This document shows positions 27,611-39,200 of a stretch of DNA of 64,000 nucleotides, piece after piece. The position numbers and the translations under genes are program-made. The notes beneath the pieces were generated by a model. It did no database searches, was not told the DNA's origin, and was given only the letters and a program-made list of their open reading frames with translations. The number at the start of each line of letters is the position of its first letter. Within the stretch, counting starts at the first letter, position 1. The DNA comes from Phytophthora colocasiae (Eukaryota > Oomycota > Peronosporomycetes > Peronosporales > Peronosporaceae). Location: assembly GCA_018806915.1 (NCBI GenBank), contig JAGKQI010000052.1:620001-684000 (forward strand). The letters run 5' to 3'.

Positions 27611-28936
27611 TTTGTCGGGAAGTTCCGGCACACCATCACATGCAGCGCTAATCAATTTCATCTTGGTGTCGGACACGTGACCAAATCGTGCGTGCCACAA
27701 CGCACTATCATCTTCACTCTTTCGCTTCACAACCGCCTCGAGCGCTTCTTCTGGTCTTTCTTGCTGTACATTCCACGCAAACAACTTGCCTTCTTTCCGG
27801 ATCACAGCCACCACGTTATCATTCACCACTAGTTTGGCCTTGCCGTGTTCAAACTGCACCAGAACGCCATGAGCAGTCAATGCAGGCACCGATACGAGTC
27901 TTCTATCCAGCATGGGGACATACAACACGTCCGTCAAACTCACTTTTGACCCATTCTGAAGCGCAAATCGCACCGTTCCGCGTCCCCTCGCAGCTAGACG
28001 CTCTCCACTCGCCACTGTAATTGTAATCGGTGACGCCAACTCCCGAAATTCATCAAAATCGCCACGTTCACCAGTCATGTGGCAACTAGCGCCACTATCC
28101 AGCAACCACGTTTTGTACGTTGTATATGTATCACACGTCGCGGAAAACACAAACTCATCTCCATCATCTCGCGTCTTCTTCATAGGGCAGTCTACTTGTT
28201 TGTGGCCATTCTGGCCGCACTCAAAACATTTTCCTGGGAAGGTACTGTGGTTCCTCCCGCCATTCCAGCGATTGCTGCCTCTGCCTCGTCCACGGCCGCG
28301 TCCACGTCCACGGTATCCTCCACGACCACCTCCACGTTGTGCAGTTGCCTTGAATGCTGTCTCCTTCTGATCTCGCTTCTGCAGAGTCTCAAACTCGCGA
28401 CGGAGCATCTCTTTGGCATCCAGTAGTGTCGTCTCGCTCTGGGTCTCAATGATGCGTACCATAGCATCGTATTCAGAAGGGAGGCTGCCGAGTAGAATAG
28501 CCATCTTCTCGTCCTCGTTCACGTTGTCGCCGGCAGCACTAAGTTTCAGGCAAAGTTCATCAAAGTTTAACATGTGCTCCATCAGGTTTGCTCCGCTCTC
28601 CATCGAAAACTCATGTAACTGCTTTCGGAGTTGCACTCGGTTGTGCAGACTTTTCTTAGAGAAGAAGTTCTTCAGCGTCTCCCACGCGTCGTTCGCCGTC
28701 TTGCACTCTCTAACCATGGACTGGTACGTAGGTGAGAGCATTTTCACGAGCACAGCCAGAGCCTTCATATCCTCGGCTTTCCACCTGGGATCATCCCGTT
28801 GCACCGCCGACTCTGACTTCACCTCAATGTGCTCCAATAGGTCCTTGCGTGCAAGCGCCATACGGGCGCAGAATTCCCACATGAAGTAGTTCTCGTCCGT
28901 AAGAACGTCGTTCGGACCTGATGTTGTTGGGCTCAT
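27533..28936 (-). pseudogene. gag: Copia gag and protease
   Basis: Starts with ATG at 28936 (MSPTTSGPND), just after the LTR. It has a UBN2-like Copia gag domain (AWETLKNFFSKKSLHNRVQL), a Gly/Arg-rich stretch, the CCHC knuckle CFECGQNGHKQVDC, and the aspartic protease active site LLDSGASCHM. GAG-pre-integrase residues LWHARFGHV follow. The frame shifts away from the integrase near 27610. Confidence 0.87.
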
Positions 28937-28940
28937 AACC

Positions 28941-29130
28941 AATAACGATTGCGCGTATTCTTGACGATGCAAAATGAAAAGTGATCATATTAGTAAAGAC
29001 TTCCTCCTACTCGCTAGCTATTGATCCATTCTAGAACACTCGAAGCCTCACCAAACGAATCCTCTGCTGTGCGAGTTGCTGCTGTCCTGTCCGTGCAGAT
29101 TGGAGCAAATCTTCTTCTAGAACTCCGACA
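28941..29130 (-). repeat. 5' LTR of the Copia element
   Basis: 190 bp, identical by eye to 24898-25087. Confidence 0.9.
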
Positions 29131-29605
29131 GTACCTCCGTCCTCAGCTCCTTCATCTGTCGCTCCGCCGTGTAAGCGAACAAAACACCAGACGAATAGTC
29201 CGTCACGAACAGAGCGATGGAGATGAGGAAGAAGTCCAAGGCGGCAGAGTTCACTGTATCTCGATCGACACCACCATCCGCTTGAGCGAATGCGTTGATG
29301 GCGTCTCCGAAGATGAGAGCCATACACGGGAACAGAGCACCACCGATTCCAGTCACGACGATCCCCAGAGCGAGCAGAGCCTTGTCGGTGGGGGTGGCAT
29401 ATCGATACAATTGTGAGAACGCGACAGTCTGGATGGGATCTTGGTTGTTGGTGTCTGATACTTCTTGGTCTTCAGAGAGATGCTGTTGGGGTTGTTGTTG
29501 TTTGAAGTTGTTTGGGTTTTTAGCAGTCGACACGGGAGTCACAACTTGTGAATACTCCGTCGTTGGGGCTTCTGTGTCGTCTGTTGTGACTGGTGCAGGT
29601 GCCAT
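29131..29605 (-). pseudogene. ABCB transporter pseudogene ABC2, 5' part
   Basis: ATG at 29605. The first 158 or so residues (MAPAPVTTDDTEAPTTEYSQ through FSQLYRYATPTDKALLALG and TAERQMKELRTEVL) are nearly the same as ABC4 at 36261. The frame is cut by the Copia element and resumes at 24897. Confidence 0.88.
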
Positions 29606-30103
29606 TGTTGAGGACGTCGTAACACTGGGAGGTATATAGGACTGAAGGTGAAGTTGGAGTCAAGGTTTTTGCTTGGGTAGTTGGTGATGAGGAGGAAAGT
29701 GAAGTAGTTCTGTGAACCGATTATTAAGTGTGTACTGATATGTGTTTGATCGGGTGCGGACTAATCCCGAGTACTTGAAGCCGGAAATCAAGTACACATA
29801 CCGGTTACCGACAATACCGCCAGCGCCGGCCGAAACCCGAGTTCACATCGGTAGAATTCCAAGTACAATGGCAGAATACCGAGTACAAAAAATTGGCGGG
29901 AAAAAAGTACAAGGGAAACCTGGCAGAATGGCGAGTACATGTTGCACTAAGCACGGCAGTGCGGGTTTGCCACTGCCTTTTCTCACTACCAGAGCGCGCC
30001 ACCGCTACCCGCGCACCCGTAGGTTATCATCTACGCGTTCACTTCTGCTAAGGTACGCTACTTCTCCTCTGAATCGTCTTCTTACTTACTCGTTCTACGT
30101 GTT

Positions 30104-30388
30104 ATGCTGCAGATGCAGCGCGACTTACCTCTCCAGCGCCGCGAAGCGTACATGCTCGTGTCTAACTACGAGACGAAGGAAAACGCATTGATCGCGATGC
30201 AACTGTACGATGCATATAGCTACCGACACAACTACAACAATGGCGCTCGAGGACGCGCGGACACCTACAGCTGCGTCGAGCATGAAGAATGCGGGCGTCA
30301 ATTTCGCATCCGCCTTGTGACGACTGAAGAGAGTGGTTTAACGTCATATGTGCTCGAGGTGAGAGGTGCGCATAAACCGCCAGCTTAA
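30104..30388 (+). pseudogene. MULE-type WRKY-GCM1-like zinc-finger fragment
   Basis: 94 codons from an ATG. The segment ENALIAMQLYDAYSYRHNY, then TYSCVEHEECGRQFRIRL and YVLEVRGAHK, fits the Cys-x5-Cys ... His pattern of the DNA-binding finger at the N-terminus of MULE transposases. The frame runs into the tandem repeat and stops, so the catalytic part is gone. The assignment is from pattern only. Confidence 0.5.
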
Positions 30389-30389
30389 A

Positions 30390-30851
30390 CCCGCTCCGGC
30401 TTCGCCTTCGCTTGATCATCGGCAGCGCTGGGGTTTAAGCCCGCGTGCTACGCACACGGAGCATTAAACCGCCAGCCAGCGTTCTCCACCGCGCTTGTCC
30501 TCTTTCGCTGCCCTTTACAACCCAGCTACGCGCTCCGCGCGATCCCAGCCACCCCTAGCTGCTCGCTGCGCTCGCGAGTGCAGACCCTAAGCCCGCTCCG
30601 GCTTCGCCTTCGCTTGATCATCGGCAGCGCTGGGGTTTAAGCCCGCGTGCTACGCACACGGAGCATTAAACCGCCAGCCAGCGTTCTCCACCGCGCTTGT
30701 CCTCTCTCGCTGCCCTTTACAACCCAGCTACGCGCTCCGCGCGATCCCAGCCACCCCTAGCTGCTCGCTGCGCTCGCGAGTGCAGACCCTAAGCCCGCTC
30801 CGGCTTCGCCTTCGCTTGATCCATCGGCAGCGTTGCTAAGCCCGCGTGCTC
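30390..30851. repeat. GC-rich 202-bp tandem repeat (two full units and a partial third)
   Basis: Units start at 30390, 30592 and 30794 with CCCGCTCCGGCTTCGCC. Units one and two differ by a single base that I can see. The third stops after about 58 bp. Each unit contains several short palindromic stretches such as GCGCTCCGCGC and CGCTCGCGAG. Confidence 0.9.
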
Positions 30852-31001
30852 TTTGTTTCTCGAGTCGTTGTGCGCAAGTAAAACCGCATAAGTACCGGTA
30901 CGAACTGACCTCAATTCGTTTTGCAAAACCTCTCAAAGTCGGTTGGTGTACTCGGGACCCGGCCACTGGTACTCGGAATTAATCCCCTTCCGTGTTTGAT
31001 C

Positions 31002-31835
31002 AGTAAATTTAGTATATTCTTACCGTAATGCAGTACAAGAAGTAGTTTACGTAGTTATAATAGTACATCTTTCGTAATACTAACTGACATTTTGTCATTA
31101 CCTGACAATCATTCTGTGAGGTAATTGGAGTATTTACACCGACATACGAAAAGGAAAGTGATGTTCAATTTGCCGACTGGTGGATACAGGATAACTTATC
31201 GCTCGCTCATAAGGCTGTCACGCAGTGTGCGTCCGTGTGAAATATATGAGCTACAGAGCATACTCGATTTCAGGCATAAAAACGATAAATTACCTTGGGG
31301 CCCATGTAACAGTGTCTTGGCTTCCACGGTATAATATAGGTCACATCAACGTGAACGACATCTAGTTGTTACTCATCTACATCTTGTACGAGTGAAGAGT
31401 TAGAATAAGGGGCTTCGGGTCTTCTCTACCAGCTTCTCCCATCGTGCAGAGCACGATGCACAGCGAGCAACCTTATTTGCGTTTCCGAGACCAGCGGTAA
31501 TTCATTCCCATTGCCGTTTACATTTGCGTTTTCCGTTCGAGTTGCGCTACAACGATGGGTAATCATCCCACCACTTCTGATAGCCCTTATGGGTCAAGGT
31601 GGCTAAAAAATGGGAGTGTGGGACGTATTGTCCACTCATACTCCTTCAAATTGAATGCCTGCCCCTGGTGGATGCCGCAGTCCCAATGCCAATGCTCTTC
31701 TCTTTGCTTCTTCTTGTCAGTTCCATAACCCCCAGCCTCGTTTTCCTCTCTCCATCGCACACATCCTGATGAGAAGTGCAAATCTCACAGTCAAGATCTC
31801 TGCGTCATATTAGCGAAATGTGTCAAAAGTGACCA
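31002..31835. other. Intergenic region upstream of ABC3
   Basis: AT-rich sequence with no supported gene or repeat. It is the presumed promoter region of ABC3. Confidence 0.5.
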
Positions 31836-31842
31836 TCATTCC
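31836..31842 (+). promoter_or_regulatory. Oomycete initiator-like element before ABC3
   Basis: TCATTCC matches the YCAnTTYY initiator and lies 65 nt before the ATG at 31907. Confidence 0.4.
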
Positions 31843-31906
31843 TCATATCTGCCATCAAGTTGTCTACTCTCATTCGACAAGTTGCTCTGTCAGGCACAAG
31901 TGGAAG

Positions 31907-34900
31907 ATGTCGCCCCTCCCCAAGTCTCCACAAGCTTCTTACGCTGCTGTTATCAGTCCACGCAATGATAAAACCCTCCAGAGTCCAAGAAGCTTCGATT
32001 CTGCTCCTCCAGCTCCTCCTCAGGACGATTCCCTATCATTTCTGGCGCTTTATCGGTTCGCTACTCCTTCCGACAAGCTACAGCTCGTACTTGGCGCCAT
32101 TATGGCTGGACTCAATGGCTCTATCTTCCCTTGCATGGCACTGGTCTTTGGTACAGCCATTAACGCTTTTGCTCAGGCGGACGGAGGTGTCGACCGGGAC
32201 GCAGTGAATCGAGCTGCCTTGTACTACTTCCTCATCGCTCTCGCACTCTTCTTCACTGATTGTTTCGCTTACATTCTCTTCTGTAACTCAGCCGAGAGGC
32301 AGATGAAAGCTCTACGTGGTCAGGTTTTCGCTCACATGCTCTACATGGACGTGAGCTGGTACGACAAGAGTGACGCCTTCGAACTTTCGAGTCGAATTAC
32401 AGGGGATACGGTCAAGATCAAGGACGGTATGGGGCAGAAACTTAGTGACTCGATCAAGTTTACATGTCAGTTCTTCGTTGGCTACATCATCGGCTTTGCT
32501 CGAGGCTGGGATATGAGCTTGGTCATGGCTTGTGTGATGCCTGTCATGGTGCTTTCGCTTAAGTATATGGTGAGGTTGTTCAGGAAACGAGCGGTGTTGT
32601 CGCAGAAGATGTATGCTGAGGCAGGTGCTGTGGCGGAGGAGACGCTCGGTTCCATTCGCACGGTGGCTTCACTCAATGGAGAGAAGCGAGCAATTGACAA
32701 GTACAATGAGCGAGCGGTTCTCGTGGAAACAGGTAACATAGCCATTTCCAAGCGATCGGCGTGTGTATTTGGCTGTATGATGGGAAGCGTCTGGCTCATG
32801 TACGCTGCTGGACTCTGGTACGGTGGATCCAAAGTAGCGAGAGCAGAGGCATCTCCGGGAACTGTGTTCCAGGCCTTCTTCGGTGTGCTGATGGGAACGA
32901 TCTCGCTTTCACAGATTTCACCAAACATTACCGCTGTTGCAGAGGCAAAAGGAGCTGCTGCTGCAATTTACAGAATTCTCGATACTATGTCGGCAATTGA
33001 CGCCTCGAAAGACGATGTCGGAGACAAGCCCAACACCTGCGTTGGACGCATTCAAGCACGTAACGTCAATTTCACCTATCCAAGTCGTCCAGACGTGCAG
33101 ATCCTCAACGACTACAACGTCACCATTGAGCCTGGACAAACTGTAGCGTTTGTCGGGCCCAGTGGAGGAGGCAAGAGTACGCTCATTTCCCTGCTTGAAC
33201 GCTTCTACGACCCTCAAGAAGGCACCATTCTACTTGATGGACGTGATATCAAGACGCTAAACGTGAAGTGGCTGCGTTCACAGATCGGGTTGGTGTCCCA
33301 AGAGCCCGTGCTGTTTGCGACTACTATTTTCGAGAATATCGCAGCAGGGTTGGATGTAACTCATGACCAAGTGATTGAAGCAGCCAAGTTGGCTAACGCC
33401 CACACGTTCATCATGTCTTTGCCGGAACAGTACGACACTCTTGTCGGTGAGAAGGGAGTGTCGTTGTCAGGGGGTCAGAAACAGCGAGTGGCTATCGCTC
33501 GAGCCATCATACGAGAACCGAAGATTCTGATACTGGACGAAGCTACAAGCGCTTTGGACAATGAGAGTGAGCGCGTGGTGCAGGCAGCACTAAACGATTT
33601 GATGGACAAGACGCATATGACGACGTTGGTGATTGCTCACCGACTTAGCACAATTCGTCGTGCTGATAAAATTGTTGTGGTAAATGCTGGTCACGTGGTG
33701 GAGGAAGGAATTCATGACGAATTGGTTTCAATCGAGGATGGCATGTATCATAATCTTTATAGAATCCAAGAGGAGAAAGCGCAGGAAGAAGCTCAGGCTG
33801 CTGCTAACGCCTTGAGTGAAGCTGGTTTCATTGATGAAGTTAAGATGGCTCGCAAATTAAGTAGTCGATCGGTTGGAAGCGATCACGTTGTTCACGATAC
33901 TGTGCTGAAAAATACAAGCGAAGACGTACCGGAAGGTAAGTTTACGATTGTGGATGCATTGGAGTTTAGTCGCCCAGAGCGCAAATTCTTTATCACTGGG
34001 CTAGTCACTGCTGGTATCAATGGATTCTCGATGCCCTGCTCGGCAATACTGATCAGCGAGATGGTGGCCAGTATGACAACTGCTTACACTAATTACCAGA
34101 CGTACGGACTCCAGTCGTACTTAGATCACCTTTCAAGTGATATCACGATTTATGGTGTGTGCTACATCGCAGGAGCCGTCGTGTTATTCTTCACAAATGC
34201 CACTCAGAGTTTTTGCTTCCGCTATATGGCAGAGAAGCTGACGTCGAGGCTGCGTGGTATACATTTCTCGGCTTTGTGTCGCCAGAACATCGGTTTTTTC
34301 GACGAAAAGAAAAACGCCACAGGGGCTTTGGCTGCTGATCTATCGACGAATGCCACAAAAGTAGCCATGATTTCTGGAGATTCTCAGGGGCGCGTTGTGC
34401 AGGCAGCATTCACATTTATCGCCGCTCTGGTGATTTCATTTACAACGGGCAGCTGGTTGTTGACTCTTGTCATGCTTGCCGTGTTCCCACTGCTAATAAT
34501 GGGCCAGGTGATTCGAATGAAACATGTCCGACACGGAAATGTTTTGTCTGACGAGCTCGCAGATGTTGGTGCACACGCTTCAGAAGCTCTTACCAATATC
34601 CGCACCGTTGTCTCAATGGGACTGGAGAAGTCTATGACTGACAAGTTCAACCTCCTGCTAGAGGAACCGCTAGCTAGTGGACGACGCGAAGCCCGATGGA
34701 ATGGTGTTGCGTTGGGATTCAGCTCTTTTATTGTCTTCGCGACTTACGCACTCGTCTTCTGGTATGGCGGGAAGCTGGTTGATGGCGGGGACATCTCGTT
34801 CGCTAAACTTATGCGGACGCTCATGGCTATCATGATGTCAGCACAAGGTGTCGGTAGCGCTGCTTCATTTTTGGGTGACTCTGACAACGCGGTCAAGGCT

Positions 34901-35719
34901 GGTAAAGCAATCGTCGCGATCAAAAACCTTAAACCACCAATCGACTCCTTCAACGAGTCAGGCTTACAGCCTTCCCAGCTCGAAGGTAGAATCGAGTTCA
35001 AGAACGTCACCTTCCGATATCCCACAAGGCCCGAAGTCACCGTCCTTCGCAACTATAACCTCACCATCGAAGCTGGACAGACCGTGGCTTTCTGTGGACC
35101 AAGTGGGGGAGGTAAAAGTACCGGTGTATCGCTTATCGAGAGGTTCTACGACCCCATTGAAGGTCAAGTGCTGCTTGATGGAGTTGATACACGTGACCTC
35201 AATCTCAACTGGCTGCGCAGTCAGATCGGTCTGGTCGGTCAGGAACCCACACTGTTCATCGGTACTATCGCTGAGAACATCGCCTACGGATTGGCGGATC
35301 AGCCGAGTCAACAAGAGATTGAAGACGCTGCCAAGATGGCCAACGCGCATGGATTCATCACAAAATTCCCAGACGGCTACGACACACAAGTGGGAATGAA
35401 GGGTGAGCAGCTCTCCGGCGGTCAGAAACAGCGTATCGCCATCGCTCGTGCCATCTTGAAGAATCCGAACATCTTGCTGTTGGACGAAGCCACGAGTGCC
35501 TTGGACTCGGAGAGTGAGAAGGTGGTGCAGGAGGCTCTGGACAAGGTGGTGGCGTTGAAGCGGCGAACGACGATAATCATTGCTCATCGGTTGTCGACGA
35601 TCCGTAAGGCGGACAAGATTTGTGTGGTGAGTGGTGGCAAGATCGCGGAGCAGGGTACCCACCAGGAACTGATCAACTTGAAGGGAATCTATGCTAAGTT
35701 AGTTCTGCAGTCTAGGTGA
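31907..35719 (+). CDS. ABCB full transporter (MDR/P-glycoprotein type), copy ABC3
   Basis: Intronless, 1,270 residues, from the ATG at 31907 (MSPLPKSPQASY); the frame is open further left but without an ATG. It has the same TMD-NBD-TMD-NBD plan as ABC1. NBD1 has GPSGGGKST (about residue 417), LSGGQKQRVAIARA (about 519) and LILDEATSALD. NBD2 has GPSGGGKST (about 1063), LSGGQKQRIAIARA (about 1168) and LLLDEATSALD. All core ATPase motifs are intact. The NBD2 half (34990-35690) is nearly identical in DNA to ABC4, while TMD2 and the linker differ clearly. ABC4 lies 541 bp downstream in the same orientation. Export of toxic hydrophobic compounds is the family role; the substrate is unknown. Confidence 0.93.
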   Translation: MSPLPKSPQASYAAVISPRNDKTLQSPRSFDSAPPAPPQDDSLSFLALYRFATPSDKLQLVLGAIMAGLNGSIFPCMALVFGTAINAFAQADGGVDRDAVNRAALYYFLIALALFFTDCFAYILFCNSAERQMKALRGQVFAHMLYMDVSWYDKSDAFELSSRITGDTVKIKDGMGQKLSDSIKFTCQFFVGYIIGFARGWDMSLVMACVMPVMVLSLKYMVRLFRKRAVLSQKMYAEAGAVAEETLGSIRTVASLNGEKRAIDKYNERAVLVETGNIAISKRSACVFGCMMGSVWLMYAAGLWYGGSKVARAEASPGTVFQAFFGVLMGTISLSQISPNITAVAEAKGAAAAIYRILDTMSAIDASKDDVGDKPNTCVGRIQARNVNFTYPSRPDVQILNDYNVTIEPGQTVAFVGPSGGGKSTLISLLERFYDPQEGTILLDGRDIKTLNVKWLRSQIGLVSQEPVLFATTIFENIAAGLDVTHDQVIEAAKLANAHTFIMSLPEQYDTLVGEKGVSLSGGQKQRVAIARAIIREPKILILDEATSALDNESERVVQAALNDLMDKTHMTTLVIAHRLSTIRRADKIVVVNAGHVVEEGIHDELVSIEDGMYHNLYRIQEEKAQEEAQAAANALSEAGFIDEVKMARKLSSRSVGSDHVVHDTVLKNTSEDVPEGKFTIVDALEFSRPERKFFITGLVTAGINGFSMPCSAILISEMVASMTTAYTNYQTYGLQSYLDHLSSDITIYGVCYIAGAVVLFFTNATQSFCFRYMAEKLTSRLRGIHFSALCRQNIGFFDEKKNATGALAADLSTNATKVAMISGDSQGRVVQAAFTFIAALVISFTTGSWLLTLVMLAVFPLLIMGQVIRMKHVRHGNVLSDELADVGAHASEALTNIRTVVSMGLEKSMTDKFNLLLEEPLASGRREARWNGVALGFSSFIVFATYALVFWYGGKLVDGGDISFAKLMRTLMAIMMSAQGVGSAASFLGDSDNAVKAGKAIVAIKNLKPPIDSFNESGLQPSQLEGRIEFKNVTFRYPTRPEVTVLRNYNLTIEAGQTVAFCGPSGGGKSTGVSLIERFYDPIEGQVLLDGVDTRDLNLNWLRSQIGLVGQEPTLFIGTIAENIAYGLADQPSQQEIEDAAKMANAHGFITKFPDGYDTQVGMKGEQLSGGQKQRIAIARAILKNPNILLLDEATSALDSESEKVVQEALDKVVALKRRTTIIIAHRLSTIRKADKICVVSGGKIAEQGTHQELINLKGIYAKLVLQSR

Positions 35720-36260
35720 GAGAAAAGGCTCTATCCTATCTGTCTGCTGAACTGGTTATCAATGTTTTCACTCAGTCCAATGCGTTGGTATTGCCGTTTG
35801 GATAAAATAATGCTGTGGACGGAAACTATGACGAGTTGTTCTTCACGTACGCAAGAAATCCTTGGGCAATCAGCATTTAGGATAAGTCTCACCACGAATT
35901 TGACAGCGCCACGATTGATTCACTCAGCAGTTGGTAGTGGCGTAGCCAGCCGTTCGGTGGTTTACGACAGGAATGATTGTCAAAACGTTTAATTGATCCT
36001 AGTTACGATAATGCTGAAATAGCCTCATCTAGCACCGCAAACTACTGGATTGAGTTACGTTTGTTTAAATGAATCGAAATCCTCGTTGGCACAATCATAA
36101 CACATATCAGTGCATAATTGACTTCAGTCGGGGATAATCATTCCTTTGTCGAAACGCCAACTTCGACCTCCTCCTCATTCTCAAACTCTCCACCAAGTAC
36201 TAAAGTCAACTACTCCAATAGCACACAAGTGTCAAACATCTCCAAGTCATTCAAAGACCG
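35720..36260. other. Intergenic region between ABC3 and ABC4
   Basis: No gene or repeat seen. It holds the initiator-like site at 36138. Confidence 0.5.
36138..36144 (+). promoter_or_regulatory. Oomycete initiator-like element before ABC4
   Basis: TCATTCC followed by TTTGTC, 117 nt before the ATG. Confidence 0.4.
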
Positions 36261-39200
36261 ATGGCACCTTCACCAGTCACAACAGACGCCACAGAAGACC
36301 CGACGACGGAGTATTCACAAGTTGCGACCCCCGTGTCGACTGTTAAAAACCCAAACAACTTCAAACAACAACAATTCAAAGATCATCTATCCGAAGACCA
36401 AGAAGTATCCGACACCAACCACCAAGCCACCAACAACCAAGGCCCCAGCCAGACTGTCGCGTTCTCCCAATTGTATCGATATGCCACCCCCACCGACAAG
36501 GCTCTGCTCGCTCTGGGGATCGTCATGGCTGGAATCGGTGGTGCTCTGTACCCGTGTATGGCTCTCATCTTCGGAGACGCCATCAACGCGTTCGCTCAAG
36601 CGGATGGTGGTGTCGATCGAGATGCAGTGAACTCTGCCGCCTTGGACTTCTTCCTCATCTCCATCGCTCTGTTCGTGACGGACTATTCGTCTGGTGTTTT
36701 GTTCGCTTACACGGCGGAGCGACAGATGAAGGAGCTGAGGACGGAGGTACTTCGACACTTGCTGTACTTGGACATCAGCTGGTACGACCAGATCGACCCG
36801 TTGCAGCTATCGAGTCGACTGACAGGAGACACAGTGAAGATCAAGGACGGCATGGGCCAGAAGTTCGGAGACGCCGTTCGCTTCATCTGTCAGTTCTTCT
36901 CGGGGTACATCATCGGGTTTGTTCGTGGGTGGGATATCACGCTGGTGATGTCGTGCTTGATGCCGTTTATGGCTGGATCCATGGGTTTTCTACTGAAGAT
37001 CATGCAGAAGCGAGCGGTCCATTCACACCAGATGTACGCGGAGGCTGGAGCTGTGGCTGAGGAGACATTGGGATCTATCCGAACGGTGTCGTCCCTCAAC
37101 GCGGAAAAGAAGGCCATTGCCAAGTACAACGAGCGAGCGTTGGCCGCTGAAGAGACCAACATTCAAGTGGGAAAGTTGTCCTCCATCGCCTTCGGGTTCT
37201 TCATCGGATGTGTCTGGCTCATGTACGCCGTAGGTCTCTGGTACGGAGGGTCCAAGGTGGCTCGAGACAAAACTTCGCCGTCTGACGTGTTCCAAGCTTT
37301 CTTCGGTGTGTTGATGGGGACGATGTCCCTCGGTCAGATCAAGCCTAACGTCTCGGCCATCGCCGAAGCCAAAGGAGCTGCTGCTGAGATCTACAAGATC
37401 CTGGATACAACCTCAGCTATTGATGCTTCGAACGATCACGAAGGCGACAAACCCGAGTCCTGTGTAGGACGGATTCAAGCTGTCGGCGTAAATTTCACCT
37501 ACCCAAGTCGTCCAGACGTGCAGATCCTCAACGACTACAACGTCACCATTGCCTGGACAAACTGTAGCGTTTGTCGGGTCCAGTGGAGGAGGCAAGAGTA
37601 CGCTCATTTCCCTGCTTGAACGCTTCTACGACCCACAAGAAGGCTCCATCCTGCTCGATGGTCGTGATGTGAAAACTCTGAACGTCAAATGGCTGCGCTC
37701 ACAGATCGGTCTCGTGTCTCAAGAGCCTGTACTGTTCGCCACTTCCATCCTAGAGAACATCGCAGCAGGAGGCAACGGAATTTCACGTGACCAAGCCATT
37801 GCGGCCGCCAAACTGGCCAACGCTCACACGTTCATCATGTCGTTGCCAGAACAGTACGATACTCTCGTAGGTGAGAAGGGGGTATCATTGTCGGGTGGCC
37901 AGAAGCAACGCGTAGCCATCGCTCGGGCCATTGTGCGGGAACCCAAGATCCTCGTACTGGATGAGGCCACGAGTGCTCTGGACGCAGAGAGTGAGCGGGT
38001 AGTGCAAGCTGCTCTGAACGATCTGATGGACAAGACTCGGATGACGACGCTGGTCATTGCTCACCGCTTGAGCACTATCCGTCGTGCTGACAAGATCGTG
38101 GTGGTGAATGGGGGCCACGTCGTCGAAGAAGGCAACCACGACGAGCTTGTGGCGATTGAAGACGGGATTTACAGGAAATTGTACACGATTCAGGAAGAAA
38201 AGGCTCAGCAAGAAGCTGAAGTAACTGAAGCTGTTGAAGACGAAGACAGCAACACTGGGCTAACTCGACGACTTAGCTCTCGATCGGCTTTCGACGGCGA
38301 CATCAGTGTCAAGCACATTGACTTGGGGTCTCAGGAGGAAGGAAGTACGTCGAAGTTCACCCTTTTCGATGCTATGGCATTCAGCCGTCCCGAACGGAAG
38401 GTATTTGTTTTTGGGATAATTGCATCAGCAATTGTTGGTTGTGCACTTCCTCTTTCGGCTGTGCTCATCAGTGAACTGGTCGTGACAATGACTACGAAGT
38501 ATACTGAGTACCAGACATCCCATCTCCAATCCGCACTGGACGATCTCAAGCACGACGTCATGGTCTACGGTCTCTGCTACATTGCTGGAGCGATTGTCGT
38601 ATTTTTCAGCGCATTTGTCCAGAATTTCGCATTCAAGTACATGGCTGAGAAGCTCACGTCTCGTTTACGGGATATTCACTTCACGGCACTTTGCAGACAG
38701 AATGTTGGCTTCTTCGACGAGAAGAAGAATGCCACTGGAGCTCTCACTGCTGATTTATCGACCAATGCGACAAAAGTAGCTCTAATATCGGGTGATTCCC
38801 AAGGACGAGTGGTGCAAGTTTTATTCACGTTCGCATCGGCTCTGGTTGTTTCGTTCGCACTTGGAAGCTGGTTGTTGTCTTTGGTGATGATGGCGGTGTT
38901 CCCCTTCCTGATCATTGGCCAAGCTGCTCGTGGGAAGCATATGAAGACTGCTGGAGGTTTATCCGATGAGCTCTCAGGTGTCGGTGCGCAAGCTTCGGAA
39001 GCTCTCAGTAACATCCGTACTGTGGTTTCTCTCGGATTGGAGAAATCGCTCTCAGACAAACTCTCGGATCTTCTTGAAGAGCCTTTAGTTCGAGGACGTC
39101 ATGAAGCTCACGTGAATGGACTGGCACTGGGTTTTGGGTCATTCATCCTCTTCGCAGCCTACGCGTTGGCCTTCTGGTACGGTGGGAAACTGGTGGATGA

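Larger units (their letters stand above)
24898..29130 (-). mobile_element. Ty1/Copia LTR retrotransposon, 4,233 bp, in ABC2
   Basis: Two 190-bp LTRs that appear identical, flanked by GTACC (24893-24897 and 29131-29135), a 5-bp target duplication. The undisturbed ABC4 gene has a single copy of this site. On the minus strand the LTR starts TGTCGG, a GGGGGAG purine tract precedes the 3' LTR, and a TGGTTATGAGCCC-like primer site follows the 5' LTR. The order gag, protease, integrase, RT, RNase H defines Copia. The polyprotein is broken by frameshifts and an internal deletion between integrase and RT, so this copy is not autonomous. Confidence 0.92.
29752..30991 (+). mobile_element. Non-autonomous Mutator-like (MULE) element with 10-bp target duplication
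   Basis: Direct repeats GTGTTTGATC at 29742-29751 and 30992-31001 flank the segment; 9-11 bp duplications are characteristic of MULEs. The ends are imperfect inverted repeats: the left end GGGTGCGGACTAATCCCGAG pairs at roughly 75 percent with the right end GGAAGGGGATTAATTCCGAG read on the minus strand. Both ends contain several GAGTAC/GTACTC motifs, possibly transposase-binding sites. The interior holds a truncated zinc-finger ORF and a 202-bp tandem repeat. It carries no transposase core. Confidence 0.7.

Noticed and set aside
30390..30851. CRISPR-like or centromeric satellite reading of the 202-bp repeat
   Set aside because: There are only two and a third contiguous units without spacers, enclosed in a MULE-like element; neither CRISPR nor satellite is supported.
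36118..36630. Open frame overlapping the start of ABC4 in another phase
   Set aside because: Its composition is that of a shadow of the Thr/Pro/Gln-rich ABC4 N-terminus, and it has no family match.
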